NCBI GenBank assembly: GCA_016213505.1
Contig: JACRAF010000004.1
Location: forward strand, 62,001-126,000
Source of the DNA: Devosia nanyangense
GTDB taxonomy: Bacteria; Pseudomonadota; Alphaproteobacteria; Rhizobiales; Devosiaceae
Reading direction: 5' to 3'
Length of the DNA: 64,000 nucleotides
The notes beneath the pieces are model-generated. The model saw nothing but the letters and a program-made list of their open reading frames with translations, made no database searches and was not told the DNA's origin. Below are positions 17,666 to 24,732 of this stretch, one piece after another; position 1 is the stretch's first letter, and every line of letters begins with the position of its first letter. The position numbers and the translations under genes are program-made.

Positions 17666-19146
17666 CCGACGCTGCCCCCGCCGTTCGCCCCTCGCCGCGC
17701 TGGAAGCTCGTTCTTCTCCAGCTGGTCTTTCTCTATCTGCTGGGCTTGAAGCTCTGGTTCGACCTCGCCGTGCCGCCCATGGGCGACGAGAGCTACTACT
17801 GGATGTGGGGCCAGCATCTGAGCTGGTCCTATTTCGATCATCCGCCGCTCGATGGCTGGTTGCAGGGGCTGGTTGCCGCCGTCTTCGGCTGGAGCAACTT
17901 TTCCGTGCGGCTGCTGACCTGGCTGTCGCTGGCCGGGACGCTCTGGGTCTTCTGGCTGTGGTCGAAGCGCCTCGCCCCCGACGACCGCGAGGGCTGGTTC
18001 TGGCACAGCGCAGTGATCTATCTCACCGTCCCCGTCATCTACGTGATGACGAGTTTCGCCTTCCACGACCACCTGCTGCTCTTCTTCGTCGTCGCCTCGG
18101 TCTATTGCTTTCACGGCTTTGCCTCCGATTGGGAGGCGGGCGCCAAGCACTGGCGGAAGCTCTATCTCGCCGCGGCGCTGCTCGGGCTTGCCGTGCTCAC
18201 CAAGTACAACGGCGTTTTCCTCGGCCTCGGCTATGCCGTGTGGGTATTGGCCCGGCCGAAACTGCGGCCGCTGCTGCTGGCGCCGCAGCTCTGGCTCGCG
18301 GCGCTGCTCGCTGTCGCCATCCAGGCGCCGGTGCTCTACTGGAACGCCACCGAGGGGTTTGCCAGCTTCCGCTTCCACCTGTCCGACCGGCCGACGGCCA
18401 ATTGGGGCCGCCCGCGCTTCGGCCAGGTGCTCGACTATCTGGCGACCATGGCCATCCTGATGTCGCCGGTGCTGTTCCTCAGCCTCTTTCGCATTCCGTT
18501 CCTGAAGCCCGCGACGCCGGCCGAAAGCCGCGCCATCGGCCTTGCGGCATCGATCTACCTGGGCTCGACCATCGCCTGGGCCGTCATCGCCGCCTACGTC
18601 TACGTTTACTTCCACTGGAACATCGTCGCCTATGCCGGGCTCGCGCCCATCGCCTACCGGCTGATCGGCGGCCGCGTCCCGTTCCTGCTCCACGCCGGCT
18701 TCGGGCTCGTCCTTATCACCGGGGCGATGCTGAGCTACACCGTGACGCCACTCAGCCTCCTCGGCTATTCCGACAAGGGCGCCGCCGCGAGCTATGGCTG
18801 GCCCGAGCTCGCGGTGCGGGTCGCGGCGCAGCAGCAGGCGCATCCCGGGAGCTTCCTCGGTGCCGCCCGCTACACCTACGCCGCCCAGCTCGGCTTCCAG
18901 CTCCACGATCCCAACGTCGCAGCCTTCAACCCGGTGACCTCGCAGAACGACTATTGGTGGGATGCCTCGGCTCACACCGGAGAGGACGCCATCATCGTCG
19001 CCGATCGCGTGTTCACCATCGCCGAGGCGAAGAAGCGCTTCCGTTCGGTCGAGAAGCTCGAGACCATGCCGGTGGTCCGCTATGGCAAGATCATCTGGAA
19101 TTTCGAAATCTGGCTTGGGCGCGGCTTTGAGGGCGCGGCCAAATAG
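17662..19146 (+). CDS. GT39/ArnT-like membrane glycosyltransferase, copy 2 of 3
   Basis: A 494-residue paralogue of the preceding gene, translationally coupled to it through an ATGA overlap. The catalytic segment reads MGDESYYWMWGQ and continues WSYFDHPPLDGW. The motif LGLAVLTKYNGVFLGLGYAVW is nearly identical to the third copy, with which it shares clearly higher similarity than with copy 1. The C-terminal soluble part contains ARYTYAAQLGFQLHD and a WWDASAHTGEDAIIV segment. Donor and acceptor sugars are unknown. Confidence 0.9.
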   Translation: MTDAAPAVRPSPRWKLVLLQLVFLYLLGLKLWFDLAVPPMGDESYYWMWGQHLSWSYFDHPPLDGWLQGLVAAVFGWSNFSVRLLTWLSLAGTLWVFWLWSKRLAPDDREGWFWHSAVIYLTVPVIYVMTSFAFHDHLLLFFVVASVYCFHGFASDWEAGAKHWRKLYLAAALLGLAVLTKYNGVFLGLGYAVWVLARPKLRPLLLAPQLWLAALLAVAIQAPVLYWNATEGFASFRFHLSDRPTANWGRPRFGQVLDYLATMAILMSPVLFLSLFRIPFLKPATPAESRAIGLAASIYLGSTIAWAVIAAYVYVYFHWNIVAYAGLAPIAYRLIGGRVPFLLHAGFGLVLITGAMLSYTVTPLSLLGYSDKGAAASYGWPELAVRVAAQQQAHPGSFLGAARYTYAAQLGFQLHDPNVAAFNPVTSQNDYWWDASAHTGEDAIIVADRVFTIAEAKKRFRSVEKLETMPVVRYGKIIWNFEIWLGRGFEGAAK

Positions 19147-19205
19147 CCCGCTTGCCCATCGCCAGAAATCCGCTATCCCTCGGGGACCGATGGAAAGGAA
19201 ACGAA

Positions 19206-19736
19206 ATGAAGCGGCTGGAGCTGTTCGTAGAGGGCGTGATCCTGGCGTCGCGCTGGCTGCTGGTCGTCTTCTACGTCGGCCTCGCCATCGCGCTTGCGCT
19301 CTACGCCATTTCCTTCGGCTACAAGCTCTGGGAATTCACCTCCCACCTCTTCGCTTTCGACGAGTCGGAGTCGATCCTCAAGATGCTCGGTCTCATTGAT
19401 GCCGCGCTGATCGCCAGCCTCGTCGTCATGGTCATCATCTCCGGCTACGAGAACTACGTCTCTCGCTTCGATGAGTCGGACGCTGTCCATTGGCTGGGCG
19501 AGATCGACGCCGGCACGCTCAAGATCAAGGTGGCTTCGACCATCGTTGCCATCTCCTCGATCCACCTGTTGCAGATTTTCCTGAATGTGGAGAAATACAG
19601 CGGCGACAAGCTGATGTGGTACACCCTGATCCACATCGCATTCGTCACCTCGGCGCTGTTCCTCGCCTACATCGATCGCGTGGCGGCGTTGACCAAGTCG
19701 ATCGCCAAGGCCAAACCCGCGGCACCAAAAGAGTGA
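19206..19736 (+). CDS. YqhA/UPF0114-family membrane protein
   Basis: A 176-residue inner-membrane protein with three to four hydrophobic segments. ATG at 19206 follows AAAGGAAA. The family core is visible: SRWLLVVFYVGLAIALALYA, then LGLIDAALIASLVVMVIISGYENYVSRFD and WLGEIDAGTLKIKVASTIVAISSIHLLQIFL. The function of this family is not established. It sits between two GT39 genes and overlaps the third one by 4 bases (19733-19736), so it is part of the same operon. Confidence 0.93.
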   Translation: MKRLELFVEGVILASRWLLVVFYVGLAIALALYAISFGYKLWEFTSHLFAFDESESILKMLGLIDAALIASLVVMVIISGYENYVSRFDESDAVHWLGEIDAGTLKIKVASTIVAISSIHLLQIFLNVEKYSGDKLMWYTLIHIAFVTSALFLAYIDRVAALTKSIAKAKPAAPKE

Positions 19737-21214
19737 GTGCATCCACCGCCGGTTTGACCGCGCGGCCCGTGCGGGTCGCCCAGGCGGCGGTCGCGATCCT
19801 CATCGCCACAAAACTCTACCTGACCTTCGCGGCGCCGCCGATCGGCGACGAGGCCTACTACTGGATGTGGGGGCAGAAGCTCGGCTGGTCCTACTTCGAC
19901 CACCCGCCGCTCCACGCCTGGCTGTTGCATCTGATGGGCCTGGTCTTCGGTTGGAACCTGTTCTCCCTCCGCGTCCTCACCTGGCTGACGCTGGGCGGCA
20001 CGCTGTGGATCTTCTGGCTCTGGTCCAGGCGGCTGAAACCCGATGATCCGGCCGCCTGGTTCAGGCCTTCGGCGGCGATCTATCTCGGCTCCCCGCTGTT
20101 CTTCCTGATGAGCAGCGTCGCCTTCCATGATCATCTGCTGATCTTCCTCTCCATCGCCTCCGCTCACCTGTTCCTGGTGTTCGCCGAGAAATGGGAAGAG
20201 TCCGGCAGGGGCGTCGGCTGGCTCTACGGCGCAGCGGCGCTGCTCGGTCTCGCGGTGCTGACCAAGTATAACGGCGTTCTCGTCGGCATCGGCGTCGCCG
20301 TCTTCTTCGTCGCCCATAGGCCGCTTAGGACGGCCTTCCGCTCGCCGCATCTCTATCTGGCGGCGGCCCTCAGCATCGCCATTCAGGCGCCGGTGCTGTG
20401 GTGGAACGTCACCGAAGGCTTCGCCTCCTACAAATTCCATCTCTCCGAGCGCTGGGGCGGCAATCTGTTCCGCTTCACCCCGCTCAACGTCGTCGAGTTC
20501 CTCGCCCTCGCTTTCGTCGTCGTCTCGCCGTTCCTCTTCCCGGCGATCGTCGCCATGGTCCGCCGCCCGCTCGGCATACCGTTCGCCGACCGCGCCCGCA
20601 CGCTGGCGCTTTCGGTGTTCACTGTCTCGACCCTGGCGATGCTGTTCCTCTCGATGTTCGTGGAAGTGTTCTTCTACTGGAACATCGTTGCCTTCCTGCT
20701 GCTGATGCCGCTGCTCGCCGGCTGGATGCGGCGCCGCTGGGTGATGGTCCTTCACGTCGCCTTCGGCGGCATCGTCGCGCTCGGCTTTGCCGTCAACACC
20801 TCGATCGTGCCGCTCGGCAATTTGGTCAACCGCTACGACTGGACCATCTCGTCGATATTCGGCTGGCCCGCCGTCGCCGAGCGCGTCGAGGCGCTCGCCA
20901 GGGAGCACGATGTCGGCTTCATCGCCGCGACCCGCTACACTACGGCCGCCCAACTCGGCTACGCTCTGCGCGACGCGGAGGTCACCGCCATCGCCGACCG
21001 GCACGACCAGTACGACTTCTGGTTCGATCCCGCCGCCCACGAAGGCGAGAACGCGCTGATCGTCTCCGACCCGCAACTCGGCCTCCGCGGCGTCGAGGGC
21101 CGTTTCGACGAACTCACCAAACTCGAAACCCTGCCCTTCGAGCGCTTCGGCATCGTCATCTACCGCCCCTCGATCTACCTGGGCGTCCGCTTTCACGCCG
21201 AAAAGCGCAACTAG
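19733..21214 (+). CDS. GT39/ArnT-like membrane glycosyltransferase, copy 3 of 3
   Basis: A 493-residue GT-C enzyme. GTG at 19733 was chosen because it overlaps the stop of the YqhA gene as GTGA and gives a short N-terminal tail before the first membrane helix. The catalytic motif is PPIGDEAYYWMWGQ, then WSYFDHPPLHAW. GLAVLTKYNGVLVGIGVAVF matches copy 2. The C-terminal soluble domain repeats the ATRYTTAAQLGYALRD and FWFDPAAHEGENALIV pattern of copy 2. Tandem duplication is the simplest origin. The substrate is unknown. Confidence 0.9.
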   Translation: MSASTAGLTARPVRVAQAAVAILIATKLYLTFAAPPIGDEAYYWMWGQKLGWSYFDHPPLHAWLLHLMGLVFGWNLFSLRVLTWLTLGGTLWIFWLWSRRLKPDDPAAWFRPSAAIYLGSPLFFLMSSVAFHDHLLIFLSIASAHLFLVFAEKWEESGRGVGWLYGAAALLGLAVLTKYNGVLVGIGVAVFFVAHRPLRTAFRSPHLYLAAALSIAIQAPVLWWNVTEGFASYKFHLSERWGGNLFRFTPLNVVEFLALAFVVVSPFLFPAIVAMVRRPLGIPFADRARTLALSVFTVSTLAMLFLSMFVEVFFYWNIVAFLLLMPLLAGWMRRRWVMVLHVAFGGIVALGFAVNTSIVPLGNLVNRYDWTISSIFGWPAVAERVEALAREHDVGFIAATRYTTAAQLGYALRDAEVTAIADRHDQYDFWFDPAAHEGENALIVSDPQLGLRGVEGRFDELTKLETLPFERFGIVIYRPSIYLGVRFHAEKRN

Positions 21215-21306
21215 CCCCGTGGGTTAGAGCCGCCTCCCCCAATTTCGGAACAATTCCGAATGCCTCGCGTTTGTAGCCATACGGTACTCAAACAAGGAGG
21301 TCGCTC

Positions 21307-21675
21307 ATGGCTAACCCAGATCGCGATACCGCTTACACCAATGACGGCACCAATCGGTCCGTCTACACGCGCGAGAGCAATTCGACGGGCTGGTTCGTCG
21401 GCATCATCGTGGCGCTGGCCCTGCTTGCCATTGCCTATCTCGTCTTCTCGGCCAACTCGCAGCCCTCGACCAGCAGCGTCGGCACGACGCCGGCCATCAC
21501 CAACACCGTTCCGGCGGCTCCGGCTGACACCACGACCACTCCGATGGCCCCGGCGGACAACACTATCAACATGACCGTCACGCCCGCGGCTCCGGCCGAT
21601 ACCTCGGCCTTGGCCACTGACGCGGCCCCGGCGGCAACGCCGACCGAATCCCCGGCTCCGGCAACCGCGCAGTAA
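21307..21675 (+). CDS. Small single-pass membrane protein with Ala-Pro-Thr-rich tail
   Basis: A 122-residue protein with a strong AAGGAGG ribosome site (21295-21301). Residues 1-27 are polar (YTNDGTNRSVYTRESNSTG). One membrane helix follows (WFVGIIVALALLAIAYLVF), then a disordered tail of repeated (V)TPAAPADT-like units to the end. The topology suggests a cytoplasmic N-terminus and a periplasmic tail. I do not recognise a function. Similar short proteins are common in this group of bacteria. A hairpin terminator follows. Confidence 0.75.
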   Translation: MANPDRDTAYTNDGTNRSVYTRESNSTGWFVGIIVALALLAIAYLVFSANSQPSTSSVGTTPAITNTVPAAPADTTTTPMAPADNTINMTVTPAAPADTSALATDAAPAATPTESPAPATAQ

Positions 21676-21713
21676 CCCCGACGCTTCAGCCTTCGGGCTG
21701 ACGCGAAGAGCAA

Positions 21714-21738
21714 AGCCCCGGCTTCCCCCGCCGGGGCT
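21714..21738. terminator. Hairpin terminator between convergent genes
   Basis: AGCCCCGGC (21714-21722) pairs perfectly with GCCGGGGCT (21730-21738) around TTCCCCC. It is followed by TCTCCT rather than a true T run, and preceded by AAA. It separates the + strand membrane-protein gene from the - strand GNAT gene. Confidence 0.75.
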
Positions 21739-21774
21739 TCTCCTATTCCGCTCGGTTCCCGTCCCCGGCTAAAC

Positions 21775-22344
21775 TCAGCGCATCCGCCGCATCACCGGTC
21801 GCCTCGGCAGCGGCCGCGCGACTTCCGCATACCCGGCCTCGGCAAATGCCTTGGGCGTTCCGAGGTAAAGATCGTTCGCCGCGGTCTTGGGACCCGGCTC
21901 GATCGGATAGGCCTCGGCCCCCTCCGCCCCTTTGCCGATGGCGAACTCGGCGGCGGCGCGCGCCAACTTCGGCATCAACCCCTGCTGCCGGAACGGCTGC
22001 GCCACGATGAAGCAGTTCACCGCCCACACGTCCTTGCCATCGAGCGGCGCAAAATTCTTGCCTCGCCTCAGCCGGTCGAAATCGACCCGTGGCGCGACGC
22101 TCACCCAGCCCGCCGGCACACCGCCGACATAGGCGATCAACCCCGGCTCCGCGCCGGTCCTGACCAACTGCTCGAGCGTTTCGCGGTTCTTCTCACCCCA
22201 GCCGGCCTTGAACGCGGCATTGGGGAGATACCAATAGGCGCACCAGCATTTGCGTCCATAGCTGCAACTGCTCATAACCGAGACGAGGTCGTCCCAGCGC
22301 TCTGGGGTCGCAGGCACGATTATGGGGTTGAGCGGCGCCGTCAT
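21775..22344 (-). CDS. GNAT-family N-acetyltransferase
   Basis: A 189-residue acetyltransferase. ATG at 22344 was chosen because longer versions run into the upstream gene region. The core is visible as LIAYVGGVPAGWVSVAPR (strands 3-4) and NCFIVAQPFRQQGLMPKLARAAAEFA, where QPFRQQGL corresponds to the acetyl-CoA pyrophosphate loop (Q/RxxG/A). The N-terminal Cys cluster SCSYGRKCWCAYW is a recognisable feature of one GNAT subgroup. The substrate is unknown. Confidence 0.88.
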   Translation of the reverse strand: MTAPLNPIIVPATPERWDDLVSVMSSCSYGRKCWCAYWYLPNAAFKAGWGEKNRETLEQLVRTGAEPGLIAYVGGVPAGWVSVAPRVDFDRLRRGKNFAPLDGKDVWAVNCFIVAQPFRQQGLMPKLARAAAEFAIGKGAEGAEAYPIEPGPKTAANDLYLGTPKAFAEAGYAEVARPLPRRPVMRRMR

Positions 22345-22456
22345 GAGCGTCACCTTAGCCGAGCCTCGGCGGAGGGGAAGCCGGTTACAGGCCTGTGCGT
22401 TCTTGCGCGGCCCAACCGGACCCAGCATCTACACGCCGAACGACAAGGACCTCGCC

Positions 22457-23506
22457 ATGCAGATCGGCCTCTATTCCTTTGCGGAAAACACCCCCGACCT
22501 CCTCAACGGCAATCACCTGCAGTCGCCGGCCGAGCGGCTCAAGGATCTGCTCGAGGAGATCGAACTCGCCGACCAGGTCGGCCTCGATTTCTACGGCCTG
22601 GGCGAGCATCACCGTCCCGATTTCACCGCCTCCACGCCCGTGACCATCCTCGCCGCCGCCGCCGCGCGCACCAGGACCATTCGGCTCTCGACCGCCGTCA
22701 CCGTACTCAGCTCCGACGATCCGATCCGCGTCTGGGAGCAGTTCGCAACGCTCGACCTCTTGTCCAATGGCCGCGCCGAGATCATGGCCGGCCGCGGCTC
22801 GTTCATCGAGAGCTTTCCGCTCTTCGGCTACGACCTCAAGGACTACGACGCGCTGTTCGAGGAAAAGCTCCAGGAACTGCTCGCGATCAGGAAGGGCGGC
22901 AAGGTCAGCTGGCCGGGCAGCACCCACACCAAGCCCATCCCCGGCCTCGAAATCTACCCCAAGCCGATGCAGGATCCGCTGCCGCTGTGGATCGCCGTCG
23001 GCGGCACGCCCAACTCGGTCGCCCGCGCCGCCTACTACGCATTGCCCCTGATGATCGCCATCATCGGCGGCCGCCCGCAGCAGTTTCAGCCGCTGGTAGA
23101 GCTCTACCGCGACACCGCACAAAAGATGAACCACGACACCTCGAAGCTGAGCCTCGGCATCTCGTCGCACGGCTTCATCGCCGAGGATTCCAGGGACGCG
23201 ATGGACACCGCCTTCCCCGCCCATCAGGCGGCGATGAGCCGCATCGGCAACGAGCGCGGCTGGCCGCCCACCACCCGCGAGCAGTTCGAGGCTGGCGCCA
23301 GCCCGCACGGCGCCTACTTCATGGGCTCGCCGCAGCAGGTGATCGACAAGATCTTGATGCAGCACGAGTGGTTCCGCCACGACCGCTTCGGCCTGCAACT
23401 CAGCGTCGGCACCCTGCCCCACGCCAAGGTGATGAAGGCCATCGAGCTCTTCGGCACGGTGGTGAAGCCCACGGTCAACAAGGCGCTGGCGCAGAAGGCC
23501 AACTAA
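22457..23506 (+). CDS. LLM-class flavin-dependent oxidoreductase
   Basis: A 349-residue luciferase-like monooxygenase-fold protein. ATG at 22457 follows AAGGA (22444-22449). Typical segments are VGLDFYGLGEHHRPDF, RTRTIRLSTAVTVLSSDDPIRVWEQFATLDLLSNGRAEIMAGRGSF and LPLWIAVGGTP, split here into FMN-site parts. The TIM-barrel length is standard. It probably binds FMN and oxidises a small organic molecule, but the substrate is unknown. It is divergent from the GNAT gene. Confidence 0.93.
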   Translation: MQIGLYSFAENTPDLLNGNHLQSPAERLKDLLEEIELADQVGLDFYGLGEHHRPDFTASTPVTILAAAAARTRTIRLSTAVTVLSSDDPIRVWEQFATLDLLSNGRAEIMAGRGSFIESFPLFGYDLKDYDALFEEKLQELLAIRKGGKVSWPGSTHTKPIPGLEIYPKPMQDPLPLWIAVGGTPNSVARAAYYALPLMIAIIGGRPQQFQPLVELYRDTAQKMNHDTSKLSLGISSHGFIAEDSRDAMDTAFPAHQAAMSRIGNERGWPPTTREQFEAGASPHGAYFMGSPQQVIDKILMQHEWFRHDRFGLQLSVGTLPHAKVMKAIELFGTVVKPTVNKALAQKAN

Positions 23507-23587
23507 ACGCGGCGTGAACGTCGCGCTCAGCCTCGGGATAGGTCGCACGGCGCAGGCTCCTCTCATCGACCTGAGGGAGAGCCGAAA

Positions 23588-23965
23588 ATGACCACGCTTC
23601 ATCGCTTCGTTACGTCTTTGGTACTCGCCGCCCTCGCCACTACCCCGGCCTTCGCCGGCGGCTTTGCCGTCCCCATCGACCGCGCCGTCGTCTCGGGCGC
23701 CGTCATCCAGCCCGAACGGTGCGACCACGGCGCCGCGCTGGCCGCGCTCGGCAACCAGGGCATGATGTTGATCAGCGAGTTGCCCCGCACGCCCGAGGCC
23801 TATCGCTTCGATGTCGGCTACAAGCGAACCGCGCTTGGCGTCATGGTCTACGTGAACAGCTGTGCGGTGAGGATCGTCGCCAAGGCGCAATACACGCGAC
23901 CCTGGTGCGAATACCTGCCCGGCGCCGTCGCCAACTGCTTCCAGGAGTTCGCGCAGAGCCAGTGA
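23588..23965 (+). CDS. Small exported protein with conserved-looking cysteines, 125 aa
   Basis: Residues 1-23 are a Sec signal (FVTSLVLAALATTPAFA). GAGGGAG lies before the ATG. The mature protein of about 100 residues has four cysteines (PERCDHG, NSCAVRI, RPWCEYLP, ANCFQEF), probably forming two disulfides in the periplasm. No known family is recognised. It is convergent with the next gene. Confidence 0.7.
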   Translation: MTTLHRFVTSLVLAALATTPAFAGGFAVPIDRAVVSGAVIQPERCDHGAALAALGNQGMMLISELPRTPEAYRFDVGYKRTALGVMVYVNSCAVRIVAKAQYTRPWCEYLPGAVANCFQEFAQSQ

Positions 23966-23987
23966 TCTGGCGACCGCGGCGCCGTCG

Positions 23988-24212
23988 CTACTTGGCGCCG
24001 GAACGCCGGATCGATTTGATCCCGAGCGGCGGCAGCCTGGATTTTTCCGCGATGGCCCGGTCCTGCGCCTCGATTTCGGTGCGCGCCGGCTCGTCGCCGT
24101 CGAGCCCACCGAGGATTTCCGCCGGCACCTTGCGGTTGCTCCGCTGACTGCCGTCCTCATAGACGACGTCGAAGAACACGAACTCGCTGCGCGCGGTGGG
24201 TTTCTTGGCCAT
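23988..24212 (-). CDS. Conserved small hypothetical protein, 74 aa
   Basis: ATG at 24212 follows GGAG at a good distance and starts MAKKPTARSEFVFFDVVYEDG. The product is basic and hydrophilic: SQRSNRKVPAEILGGLDGD is followed by a charged helix ending LPPLGIKSIRRSGAK. Its layout resembles short rhizobial proteins of unknown function, with a beta strand pair and a basic tail that could contact nucleic acid. No function can be assigned. Confidence 0.7.
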   Translation of the reverse strand: MAKKPTARSEFVFFDVVYEDGSQRSNRKVPAEILGGLDGDEPARTEIEAQDRAIAEKSRLPPLGIKSIRRSGAK

Positions 24213-24354
24213 TTCAATTACTCCGTTGCGGGCTGTTACGCCCCGCCAGCCTCCGGCACAAGCCGTGGCGACCCCGGCTGGCGGCCGGAGGGCATCAGGC
24301 AAAGCGAAACCCGGTCTCTCGGTTCAAACGGGCGGTCATCAGCACCCGAGGCCG

Positions 24355-24660
24355 CTAGTTCGTCTTCGGCCAGTTCTGGGCGAACACGCCCTCGCCTTGC
24401 TCGTCGATGATCTGCCGGCCCTTGGCCAGCGCAAAACTCACCGCCTCGTCGCGCGAACTCATCCGGTCGGCGCGCACGAATTTGTAGCTCTTGAGCTCGC
24501 CGCCGACGCTCTTCTCGATCGTCCCCGCCAGCTGATACTCGCTCCCCACCGCCGTCGGCGTCGCCCGGACGGTGAACCCCTTGTACTCCTCGCCCGGCGA
24601 AGGCACCGGCTCAGCCGGTGTTCCACCACCGCCACCGAAGAGGGATTTCCAGAAGGACAT
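24355..24660 (-). CDS. HlyU-family protein
   Basis: A 101-residue protein that starts MSFWKSLFGGGGG and continues EYKGFTVRATPTAVGSEYQLAG, KSYKFVRADRMSSRDEAVSFALAKGRQIIDEQG. This is the alphaproteobacterial HlyU family layout (PF10115). The family name comes from a Vibrio haemolysin activator, but alphaproteobacterial members have no proven role and lack an obvious helix-turn-helix. A cytoplasmic location is likely. Confidence 0.85.
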   Translation of the reverse strand: MSFWKSLFGGGGGTPAEPVPSPGEEYKGFTVRATPTAVGSEYQLAGTIEKSVGGELKSYKFVRADRMSSRDEAVSFALAKGRQIIDEQGEGVFAQNWPKTN

Positions 24661-24732
24661 ATATGCGCTCCCCGAATGCCGTTTCGCCTGCCCTAGCGCA
24701 AGCCGGGCCGCAACGCCAGCACCGGAACGCCG

